Shown one piece after another: positions 1 to 5,956 of a stretch of 6,898 bases of DNA (positions are counted from its first letter, which is position 1; every line of letters starts with the position of its first letter). Both the position numbers and the translations under genes were made by a program. Source of the DNA: an uncultured Bacteroidales bacterium. Lineage in GTDB: Bacteria; Bacteroidota; Bacteroidia; Bacteroidales; UBA4417. Location: positions 1 through 6,898 of the forward strand of contig CAIXAQ010000281.1 in assembly GCA_903917425.1 (NCBI GenBank), in the 5' to 3' direction. A model generated the notes under the pieces. It was given only the letters and a program-made list of their open reading frames with translations, was not told where the DNA came from and searched no databases.

Positions 1-76
1 ATTAAAAATATTTTTTCAACACATTAAAATCAAGCAGGTCATAGGATTGAAGAGCATACAAGGAAATTTTTGGGAG

Positions 77-84
77 CAAATGTA
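77..84 (-). promoter_or_regulatory. Possible -7 promoter element pointing out of the window
   Basis: Read on the minus strand these bases are TACATTTG, a match to the Bacteroidota -7 consensus TAnnTTTG. They would drive transcription towards position 1 and beyond, into a gene not in this window. No convincing -33 TTTG was seen at the expected spacing, and no long reading frame begins between here and position 1. A match this short can arise by chance in AT-rich DNA. The rest of 1-167 holds no recognisable gene. Confidence 0.2.
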
Positions 85-117
85 ACTCGATTTCAATCAG
101 AAGGCCCGGATAAAACT

Positions 118-156
118 AAAAAAAAACAACGAATTTCCAGGCAGATTTATAGCCTG
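118..156 (-). terminator. uvrD: Weak candidate terminator downstream of the helicase gene
   Basis: Just past the helicase stop codon, the minus strand has a 5-bp stem CAGGC/GCCTG (plus-strand positions 152-156 and 138-142) with a 9-nt loop. A run of nine T follows (plus-strand A run 118-126). About 11 nt separate the stem from the T run, whereas a canonical intrinsic terminator has the T run directly after the stem. Position and strand suit a terminator, but the geometry is poor. Confidence 0.25.
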
Positions 157-167
157 ATCAGAATTCA

Positions 168-2498
168 CTAAAAACGCAACTTTGCGAACCTGAGTAGCAA
201 TTGTTTCTGCCCAACACTCTCAAAAACCACCGTTGCCTTTCGGTTTGGCCCTGAGCCTTCAACACTTTGAACCTGGCCTTTACCGAAAGTGGTATGTTCA
301 ACGGTCATTCCTTCCTGTATTTTTTCGTAGTCATCACTACCAACCGTTTGCTGGGGGGTATCGGGTGAATCTTTTTGGTAACTGCCTACTTTTTTATAAT
401 TGTCTCCAATAGGCGGATTTTGTTTGGGTGCCTGATTTTGAGGCGTTTGAGCCGGCTTTGGGGAATAGGATATTTTTACTTGTGTAGTTTTCAGATCTTC
501 GCCAAGGCGGTTCCATTTGGCACGCACAGGACGCTCAATGTACCTTTCGTCGATTTCATCAATAAACCGGCTTTGTTCCGACAAGGTAAGCTGGCCCCAT
601 TTATACCTGCTTTCGGCATAGGAAATGGTAGCACGTTTTTCGGCCCGGGTAATAGCTACATAAAATAACCTTCGTTCCTCTTCGAGGTCGGCCCTGGAAT
701 TGATAGCCATGAAAGATGGGAAAAGGTTCTCCTCGAGCCCGGCAACAAATACATACGGGAATTCAAGCCCTTTCGCCTGATGAATGGTCATGAGCGAAAC
801 GCGATCCGTATCTTCCTTATCATTGGTATCCTGATCGGTAAGCAGCGAAACTTCCTGCATAAAAAGGTCAAGGTGGCGAACTTCTCCTGCTTCTTCTCCG
901 GCGGCGGGTTCCCGTTCGGTAAACTCCTGAACAGCATTCAGTAAAGCTTCGATGTTGTCCATCCGGGCCTGGCCTTCAATAGTTTTATCTTCGTCGATAT
1001 CCTTGATAACACCCGATGTTTTGGCAATAGACTCGGCCAGTTCAAACGCATTCCTCGATTGCACCTGCACTCCGAAGGATAATATCATGGTGGTGAAATT
1101 GCTGATAGCTGTCGTAGCTTTTCCGCCTAATCCCAATTGATACGAAGTGTGATTAACCAGAATTTCCCATAAGGGAAGGTTGCCTTGTGAGGCCAGGATG
1201 GTGATCTTTTGCATGGTGGTTTCGCCAATTCCACGATGTGGATAATTGATGATTCGCCTCAGAGCTTCCTCATCAAGCGGGTTAACGGCAAGCCTGAAAT
1301 AAGCCAGTAAATCCTTGATTTCTTTGCGGCTGTAAAAGGACAAGCCTCCATAAATTCTATAAGGAATATTTAAACGCCGCAAAGCTTCTTCAATTGACCG
1401 CGATTGAGCATTGGTGCGGTAAAGCACGGCAAAAGCATCATTACGCATCTGCTCGTTCATTTTAATTTCAAAGATATTATTGGCAACCAAAGTTCCCTCT
1501 TCGGTGTCGCTCGACGCTTTGATAATTTTTATCGGTTGCCCGATTTCATTGTCGGTCCATACTTCTTTCTGGATCTGATCCTTGTTGTTGGCAATTATAC
1601 TATTAGCAGCGTTTACAATGTTTTGTGTTGAGCGGTAGTTTTGTTCCAGCTTAAAGAGCTTGTATTCAGGGTAATCGTTCCGAAAATTTAAGATATTCTG
1701 AATATTGGCACCGCGGAATGCATAGATGCTTTGCGCGTCGTCGCCGACAACACAAATATTAAGAAAACGCGAAGCCAGTTTCTTAACGATGATATATTGC
1801 GAAAAGTTGGTATCCTGGTATTCATCGACCAGGATGTACCGGAATTTATCCTGGTATTTATATAAAATTTCGGCATGATCGCGCAGCAAAACGTTGGTAT
1901 TAAACAAAAGATCATCAAAGTCCATTGCACCCGATTTGAAAAGCCGTGCCTGGTAACGTGTGTAAATCTGGCCGATTGCAGGTTTACGTGCCTGCCGGTC
2001 CTGTTCCATGATTTCAGCGTTATTGTTGTAATCCTCAGGCGTTATCAGGTTCGATTTGGCAGCCGAAATGCGTGAAAGCACATTATTGGCAGCATATTCC
2101 TTCACATCGAGTTCAAATTCCTTAACAATATTCCTGATCAGGCTTTTGCTGTCGTCGCTGTCGTAAATGGTAAAATTAGGAGGATAACCGAGTAAATGAC
2201 CATCAATGCGCAGAATTCGTGCAAAAACCGAGTGAAAAGTTCCCATCCAAACATTGCGGGCCTCACCGCCAACAATGTTTACAATCCGGTCCTTCATTTC
2301 ACGGGCGGCTTTGTTGGTAAACGTAAGGCAAAGTATATTAAAAGGATCGATGCCCTTACTTATAAGGTATGCGACGCGATAGGTAAGCACGCGGGTTTTA
2401 CCCGAGCCGGCTCCGGCAATTACCATCAGGGGGCCGTCAATGCATTCCACTGCTTTACGCTGCGATTCGTTTAGTTCGTTCAGGATATTATGACTCAA
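168..2498 (-). CDS. uvrD: UvrD/PcrA-type superfamily 1A ATP-dependent DNA helicase
   Basis: A 776-residue helicase of normal family length. Members are 3'-5' DNA translocases acting in nucleotide-excision and mismatch repair, replication restart and removal of stalled RNA polymerase. All SF1A motifs are visible: Q motif around Gln13, Walker A AGAGSGKT (28-35), motif Ia LTFTNKAAREM (58-68), Walker B DEYQD (225-229), motif III GDDAQSIYAFRG (252-263), motif IV EQNYRST (285-291), motif V TIHQAKGLEF (571-580) and motif VI RRLFYVAITRAEK (609-621). A Pro/Gln-rich linker (about 675-725) leads to a C-terminal Tudor-like module (about 728-776, with VEHTTFGKGQV), as in PcrA/UvrD proteins that bind RNA polymerase. 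The start is TTG at 2498: no ATG exists between the upstream in-frame stop and this codon, the next Met (residue 25) lies too close to Walker A, and the resulting N-terminus fits the family. It is not RecB/AddA, which are much longer, and the Tudor tail argues against Rep. PcrA and UvrD names are interchangeable here. The stop is TAG. Confidence 0.96.
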   Translation of the reverse strand: MSHNILNELNESQRKAVECIDGPLMVIAGAGSGKTRVLTYRVAYLISKGIDPFNILCLTFTNKAAREMKDRIVNIVGGEARNVWMGTFHSVFARILRIDGHLLGYPPNFTIYDSDDSKSLIRNIVKEFELDVKEYAANNVLSRISAAKSNLITPEDYNNNAEIMEQDRQARKPAIGQIYTRYQARLFKSGAMDFDDLLFNTNVLLRDHAEILYKYQDKFRYILVDEYQDTNFSQYIIVKKLASRFLNICVVGDDAQSIYAFRGANIQNILNFRNDYPEYKLFKLEQNYRSTQNIVNAANSIIANNKDQIQKEVWTDNEIGQPIKIIKASSDTEEGTLVANNIFEIKMNEQMRNDAFAVLYRTNAQSRSIEEALRRLNIPYRIYGGLSFYSRKEIKDLLAYFRLAVNPLDEEALRRIINYPHRGIGETTMQKITILASQGNLPLWEILVNHTSYQLGLGGKATTAISNFTTMILSFGVQVQSRNAFELAESIAKTSGVIKDIDEDKTIEGQARMDNIEALLNAVQEFTEREPAAGEEAGEVRHLDLFMQEVSLLTDQDTNDKEDTDRVSLMTIHQAKGLEFPYVFVAGLEENLFPSFMAINSRADLEEERRLFYVAITRAEKRATISYAESRYKWGQLTLSEQSRFIDEIDERYIERPVRAKWNRLGEDLKTTQVKISYSPKPAQTPQNQAPKQNPPIGDNYKKVGSYQKDSPDTPQQTVGSDDYEKIQEGMTVEHTTFGKGQVQSVEGSGPNRKATVVFESVGQKQLLLRFAKLRF

Positions 2499-2523
2499 TG
2501 GATGGGTTTGTTTTAAGGAATTG

Positions 2524-2531
2524 CAAATTTA
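2524..2531 (-). promoter_or_regulatory. uvrD: Candidate -7 promoter element of the helicase gene
   Basis: The minus strand reads TAAATTTG here, an exact match to the Bacteroidota -7 consensus TAnnTTTG. It lies 25 bases before the TTG start at 2498, giving an expected leader of roughly 20 nt. No clear -33 TTTG is seen upstream. If real, it separates helicase transcription from the cvfB-like gene 284 bp upstream, and the 11-bp repeat array lies just behind it. Confidence 0.4.
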
Positions 2532-2596
2532 AGATTTATGCCCATGCAGCATGTAGATTTTTATTAACATGAAGATTGAGAAAGGAGAAATGTCAG

Positions 2597-2617
2597 GAAA
2601 ATAGAAAATGGAAAATA
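2597..2617. repeat. Three tandem AAAATR heptads
   Basis: Three contiguous 7-bp units on the plus strand: gaaaata, gaaaatg, gaaaata. The tract is short and A-rich, lying between the helicase promoter candidate and the 11-bp array. It may be chance low complexity, but it echoes the heptad tract at 4668-4835. Confidence 0.45.
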
Positions 2618-2641
2618 GTTAGTTTTTCGGGAAAATTATTG

Positions 2642-2773
2642 AATGGTTATAGAATGACCCTCGTACGACAACCAAATGACCATTGAATGACAACTGAATG
2701 ACAACTGAATAACAACTGAATGACAACCGAATGACCATTGAATGACAACCGAATGACCATTGAATGAAAAACT
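2642..2773. repeat. Degenerate 11-bp tandem repeat, 12 units in constant phase
   Basis: Twelve consecutive 11-bp units with no phase slip. The core eight (2675-2762) are of two kinds: type A aatgaccattg (2675, 2730, 2752) and type B aatgacaacYg (2686, 2697, 2719, 2741, plus a variant with aataac at 2708). Flanking units at 2642, 2653, 2664 and 2763 are more diverged. The array ends 9 bases below the cvfB-like stop codon and lies between two minus-strand genes. Each A unit followed by another unit creates the palindrome CATTGAATG. The unit is close to one helical turn and is not a multiple of three. It could be a protein-binding array on one DNA face or simply slippage-derived sequence; nothing here decides between them. 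Confidence 0.9.
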
Positions 2774-2782
2774 AAAACCGCT

Positions 2783-3628
2783 TTAAATCCCCGTATCCTC
2801 AATCAACCTGATCCCATTCTCACCAATCTCTATCACCCTGTTTTTATACAAACTTCCGACTGCCATTTTAAAATTTTTCTTGCTTATACCAAAGGTTTCA
2901 TAAATTTCGTCAGCAGGACTCTTATCGGTCAATGGAAGAAATCCGTTTTTCCTTTTCAGGTATTCCACTATTAATTCCGAGGAAGTACTTGCTTTTTTAT
3001 ACCCGGCAGGATAAAGATTTAAGTCAATTTTCCCATCTTCCCGCACCTTACTTATATATCCGGTAATATGCTCCCCCCTGTTCAAAGGCTGAAAAACTTC
3101 TCCACTATATAGCATTCCCCAGTGAGTGTTGTTTATTATGGCATTGTACCCTAACGGGCACGGGCCATAAATAAAAAGCTCAACTTTATCGCCGGGCTTA
3201 AAAGATGCTGGTTCTTTACCCAGGAATTTATCTACTTTGGCTGATGCCGCAATCCGGTTCGTTTGCTCATCAAGGTAAACATATACTGAATGCCAGCTAC
3301 CGGGCTCCATTTTTACTTTCTGCTCCCGGAAGGGTACTAATAGATCTTTCTGTAATCCCCAATTTAAAAAGGCACCGACTGCATTTACTTCAACCACTTC
3401 CAGCAGGGCAAATTCACCCACTTCACAATAGGGATCATCGGTTGTGGCAATTATACGGTCTTCCGAATCAAAATAGATAAAAACTTCAATCTGGTCGTCA
3501 ACGGCCAGGGCCGACGGTACGTTGTTTCCCGGGAGTAAAATGTCTCCAAGTTCTTCGCCATCAAGAAAATAACCGCTCCCGGTTTCCCGTAAAACTTTTA
3601 ATACATTGAACCGCCCTATTGCTGCCAT
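2783..3628 (-). CDS. cvfB: CvfB/YitL-like RNA-binding protein (S1 domains plus winged helix)
   Basis: A 281-residue soluble protein of the length and layout of the CvfB family (YitL in Bacillus, CvfB in Staphylococcus, where it binds RNA and affects virulence-factor expression). Visible order: a first S1-like barrel (about 1-63, with GYFLDGEELGDILLP), a second (about 70-131, with GAFLNWGLQKDLLVPF, the typical S1 strand pattern), a third (about 145-206, with GYNAIINNTHWGMLY and IDLNLYP), and a C-terminal winged-helix-like region (about 215-277). The C-terminal part matches the family in YLKRKNGFLPLTDKS and FGISKKNFKMAVGSLYKN. No signal peptide or membrane segment is present. The ATG at 3628 is preceded by a TAnnTTTG box, supporting this start. 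It is divergent from the LiaF-like operon. Its RNA target cannot be read from the sequence. The family call is firm; the biological role in Bacteroidota is not established here. Confidence 0.9.
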   Translation of the reverse strand: MAAIGRFNVLKVLRETGSGYFLDGEELGDILLPGNNVPSALAVDDQIEVFIYFDSEDRIIATTDDPYCEVGEFALLEVVEVNAVGAFLNWGLQKDLLVPFREQKVKMEPGSWHSVYVYLDEQTNRIAASAKVDKFLGKEPASFKPGDKVELFIYGPCPLGYNAIINNTHWGMLYSGEVFQPLNRGEHITGYISKVREDGKIDLNLYPAGYKKASTSSELIVEYLKRKNGFLPLTDKSPADEIYETFGISKKNFKMAVGSLYKNRVIEIGENGIRLIEDTGI

Positions 3629-3653
3629 ATTGCTTTGTGATTAGATTGAACGA

Positions 3654-3661
3654 CAAAGGTA
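3654..3661 (-). promoter_or_regulatory. cvfB: Candidate -7 promoter element of the cvfB-like gene
   Basis: The minus strand reads TACCTTTG, matching the Bacteroidota -7 consensus TAnnTTTG. It lies 25 bases before the ATG at 3628, the same distance as the equivalent box before the helicase start. A TTG occurs upstream, but at about 12 bp, too close for the usual -33 element. Confidence 0.5.
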
Positions 3662-3712
3662 CGCCCTTTTTTGCAATGTATTTATTTCACTTCTTTGCCT
3701 TGTCGCTCCTTG

Positions 3713-3768
3713 CTCCTCGCTCTGTCGCTCTGTCGCTCTGTCGCCCTGTCGCCCTGTCGCCCTTTCTC
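3713..3768. repeat. Pyrimidine-rich 8-bp tandem repeat in the divergent promoter region
   Basis: Seven octamers in phase: ctcctcgc at 3713, tctgtcgc three times (3721, 3729, 3737), cctgtcgc twice (3745, 3753) and cctttctc at 3761. A stray unit, cttgtcgc, lies at 3699. The C/T bias of this strand continues to about 3815, so the whole 3700-3815 stretch is a polypyrimidine-rich tract. It lies between two outward-facing promoter boxes. Because 8 is not a multiple of three, the repeat gives apparent short reading frames with Val-Ala-Leu-Ser runs; I do not regard these as genes. Confidence 0.9.
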
Positions 3769-3864
3769 CTTTCACTTTTTCTCCTCACCGCCTTCCCCAA
3801 CCCCGTTCCCCCGTAAAATTCCGTCATTCACCGATTTCCTCTTTCGCACTTAGAATTGTACTCG

Positions 3865-3872
3865 TACTTTTG
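3865..3872 (+). promoter_or_regulatory. Candidate promoter of the LiaF-like/LytS/LytTR operon
   Basis: TACTTTTG matches the Bacteroidota -7 consensus TAnnTTTG and lies 32 bases before the ATG at 3905. A TTTCG at 3842-3846, 18 bp upstream, may stand in for the -33 TTTG. No equivalent box was found before the kinase or the regulator, so this may be the main promoter for all three genes. Confidence 0.5.
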
Positions 3873-3904
3873 TCTCATTAAACCAACACTTAATAATTAT
3901 AGCC

Positions 3905-4663
3905 ATGGAATACAATTTCAACAAAAACGAAAACATCGAATCAAAAGATGTAAATGCTAAAGGCATAACCGGGAAAGCTGCCGGGCTGGGAATAGTGGTT
4001 ATTGGTGCAGGCCTTTTATTGCTTGCCCGTAATACCGGGTTGCTCAACGAAACCGTGAGCCGCATTCTTTTTTCCTGGGAGATGCTGCTGATAGCGATTG
4101 GAGTCGTTAATATTTTCTGGCGGCAGTCGATCTGGTCGGGTGTTATATTAATAGGTATAGGTGGCTTTTTTCTGCTGGTTAATTTTTATCATATGCCTTT
4201 CAGCACCTGGCAATTATTTTTTCCGGCGCTGATTATACTGGTTGGACTCAAGATGATATTCGGCCCGTCACGTTTCGAAAAAGGGATGTTCAAACAACCT
4301 ATGTTCAATCATTCAGTGGGAAGTGAAGATTTTTTCGAAGACATAGCCATTTTCGGAGGTGGCGAACGTAAAGTGGTTACTCCGACCTTTAAAGGTGGAC
4401 GCATGGTTGCCATGTTTGGAGGCTCAAAGGTGGATCTGACTCACTGCAATATTGCTCCCGGCGACAGGCCGATGATAGAAGTTGTATCTATATTTGGTGG
4501 ATCGGGATTAGTAGTACCATCCGACTGGAATGTAAAAGTTGAAGTTTTTAATATCTTTGGCGGATATGTCGATAAACGCATCTCTTCACAAGTTGACTAC
4601 AACAAGACGCTTATTGTTAAAGGAGTTACTATCTTTGGGGGTGGGGAAGTGAAAAGCTTTTAA
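3905..4663 (+). CDS. LiaF-like four-helix membrane protein with FGG-repeat C-terminal domain
   Basis: A 252-residue predicted inner-membrane protein. After a charged N-terminus come four hydrophobic helices (about 25-41, 53-72, 76-93 and 102-119), as in the LiaF/YvqF transmembrane domain. The C-terminal half (about 140-252) resembles the cell-wall-active antibiotic response domain of LiaF, built around the signature (I/M)FGG. This occurs five times, with Phe at 150, 171, 197, 218 and 244. The spacing alternates 21, 26, 21, 26, so the domain is a 47-residue repeat of two rungs, likely a stacked beta structure. In Firmicutes LiaF inhibits the LiaS kinase; here a kinase and regulator follow on the same strand, so a sensor or modulator role is a reasonable inference. 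No signal peptide is seen. The ATG at 3905 is favoured by the promoter box and the polar N-terminus. The exact ligand or signal is unknown. Confidence 0.85.
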   Translation: MEYNFNKNENIESKDVNAKGITGKAAGLGIVVIGAGLLLLARNTGLLNETVSRILFSWEMLLIAIGVVNIFWRQSIWSGVILIGIGGFFLLVNFYHMPFSTWQLFFPALIILVGLKMIFGPSRFEKGMFKQPMFNHSVGSEDFFEDIAIFGGGERKVVTPTFKGGRMVAMFGGSKVDLTHCNIAPGDRPMIEVVSIFGGSGLVVPSDWNVKVEVFNIFGGYVDKRISSQVDYNKTLIVKGVTIFGGGEVKSF

Positions 4664-4667
4664 ATCG

Positions 4668-4835
4668 GATCTATGATGTACGATGTGCGATGTCGGATGT
4701 GCAATGTACAATGTCTGATTCTAAACATCAATAATTTAACATTAAACATACAAATCCCGTTATTCAACATCCGCCATCCGCCATCAAACATCCAACATTT
4801 CCATCCCCTAAACCCCAAAACCTAACACCTAACCC
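4668..4835. repeat. Degenerate heptanucleotide tract, 24 in-phase 7-bp units, motif switching strand
   Basis: Nearly the whole gap between the LiaF-like stop (4663) and the kinase start (4838) reads in a single 7-bp phase. The left part (4675-4716) has six units of the form gatgtac, gatgtgc, gatgtcg, gatgtgc, aatgtac, aatgtct. From 4724 the units become the approximate complement: aacatca, aacatta (4738), aacatac (4745), aacatcc (4766), gccatcc (4773), gccatca (4780), aacatcc (4787), aacattt (4794). The last four units (4808-4835) drift to ctaaacc/ctaaccc. Some units in between (4731, 4752, 4759) keep the spacing but not the sequence. GGATGT at 4695-4700 is fully complementary to ACATCC at 4767-4772 and 4788-4793, so short stems could form in RNA. 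No promoter box or ribosome binding site is visible here. Confidence 0.85.
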
Positions 4836-4837
4836 CA

Positions 4838-5896
4838 TTGGACAAACCATTTTTAACCCGTAACCTTTGGATTTATTTTATCGCATTTTGGATGGCTGTC
4901 TCAGTCATCCAATTTGCATTGTCATATGGAGTGTATGGTCAGGAACTGCTAACCTCCCTGGCGGATAGCATTATATCGAACGTGGTATTTGGGCTTCTTG
5001 GGATCGGGTTATGGTATATGGTTCGTTTTTCGGGAAAACAGATAAACGGCTTTGTGAAAAATCTGGCTTATTATCTCGGCAGTTGCGTTTTTACTATATT
5101 GATCTGGCAGTTGGGGACCTATTCAATTCTGAGGGTGTTGTTTGGAAACAACGATGTATTTATGAACTTCCTGGCAGTTGCAATGATAGTAAAGGTTCTG
5201 ACGGGAGTTCTCATCTACTTTCTTCTCATATCAGTTGATTTCCTCATTTTAAGTTTCGAAGAAATGCAGGAACAGGCCGAACACGAAACTACCCTTTCAG
5301 CCATGCTTCGCGATGCCGAACTCAATATGCTGCGCTCCCAGATAAAGCCCCACTTTCTTTTTAACAGCTTAAATTCAGTCAGTGCATTAACGATCTCAAA
5401 TCCACAGGCGGCCCAGGATATGATTATCAAACTATCCGAGTTTATGCGTCATTCACTGACTCTTGGTTCCGATACCGTTAATACCCTGGACGACGAATTA
5501 TACCACTCAGGCTTGTATCTCGACATTGAGAAAGTGCGATTTTCCGATAGGATGATCATTAAAAAGCAAATTGATAAAGTCTGTGGAAATATAACACTGC
5601 CTGCTATGATTCTGCAACCATTACTCGAAAACGCCGTGAAGCATGGTGTAAATACTATGCTTACTGCATGTACCATATCTCTGAAAGCTGAATGCAATGA
5701 GTCATATCTGACAATAGCAATAAGCAATAATTTTGATCCCGATGCAGTTCCGCGAAAAGGTACCGGCACAGGACTGAACAATGTTAAAAAGCGCATGGCA
5801 GCAATTTACGGCCGCAATGATTTATTTACATGCAATTCTTCGAATGAAGTGTTTGAGGTGAGGCTTCAGATACCTGTGCCGCAAAAGATCAGTTAA
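4838..5896 (+). CDS. LytS/YehU-type membrane sensor histidine kinase
   Basis: A 352-residue kinase of the His_kinase family (Pfam PF06580), usually paired with LytTR regulators. The N-terminus has four predicted membrane segments (about 10-30, 43-64, 75-98 and 109-138) with short loops and no large extracytoplasmic domain. A probable coiled linker (about 139-165) leads to the phosphoacceptor region LRSQIKPHFLFNSLNS, with His172 as the expected phosphorylation site. The ATPase part shows the N box LQPLLENAVKHG (259-270, Asn265), ISNNFD in the D-box position (about 295-300) and the glycine box GTGTGLNNVKKRM (308-320). The start is TTG at 4838: the frame is closed by a TAA at 4823 with no ATG between, and the first ATG (residue 19) would cut the first membrane segment. 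It follows a LiaF-like gene and precedes its likely partner regulator by 60 bp. A lack of large sensor domains suggests sensing in the membrane or through the LiaF-like protein; this is inference. Confidence 0.93.
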   Translation: MDKPFLTRNLWIYFIAFWMAVSVIQFALSYGVYGQELLTSLADSIISNVVFGLLGIGLWYMVRFSGKQINGFVKNLAYYLGSCVFTILIWQLGTYSILRVLFGNNDVFMNFLAVAMIVKVLTGVLIYFLLISVDFLILSFEEMQEQAEHETTLSAMLRDAELNMLRSQIKPHFLFNSLNSVSALTISNPQAAQDMIIKLSEFMRHSLTLGSDTVNTLDDELYHSGLYLDIEKVRFSDRMIIKKQIDKVCGNITLPAMILQPLLENAVKHGVNTMLTACTISLKAECNESYLTIAISNNFDPDAVPRKGTGTGLNNVKKRMAAIYGRNDLFTCNSSNEVFEVRLQIPVPQKIS

Positions 5897-5917
5897 CTAT
5901 TAATTTTTACTCGTTAT

Positions 5918-5941
5918 CAGTCTGAATAACAGTCTAATAAT
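5918..5941 (+). repeat. 12-bp direct repeat in the kinase-regulator gap
   Basis: Two adjacent 12-bp copies, cagtctgaataa (5918-5929) and cagtctaataat (5930-5941), share CAGTCT and an AATA. They end 15 bases before the regulator ATG. Adjacent direct repeats in front of a LytTR regulator could be an autoregulatory site, but no known LytTR consensus is clearly matched, and the 60-bp gap is AT-rich, so chance is possible. No TAnnTTTG box was found in this gap. Confidence 0.35.
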
Positions 5942-5956
5942 TAAATACCCAAGTCA

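Noticed and set aside
2..85. Plus-strand frame open from the left edge, ending at TAA 83-85
   Set aside because: Twenty-eight triplets including the stop in AT-rich DNA are expected by chance, and the encoded residues show no recognisable tail.
168..2498. Possibility that the helicase is part of a defence system (for example a UvrD-like helicase paired with a nuclease)
   Set aside because: It has full PcrA/UvrD architecture with the Tudor-like tail, no fused or adjacent nuclease, and housekeeping-type neighbours.
3619..3853. Short plus-strand reading frames with Val-Ala-Leu-Ser runs
   Set aside because: They are translations of the octamer repeat in two frames, overlap the promoter region, and resemble no protein.
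4808..4835. Telomere-like ctaaccc repeats
   Set aside because: Only one exact unit is present, and the units are the decayed end of the heptad tract in an ordinary intergenic gap; there is no sign of a replicon end.
5449..5796. Minus-strand 115-residue reading frame inside the kinase
   Set aside because: It lies wholly antisense to the conserved kinase core, which explains the sequence fully.
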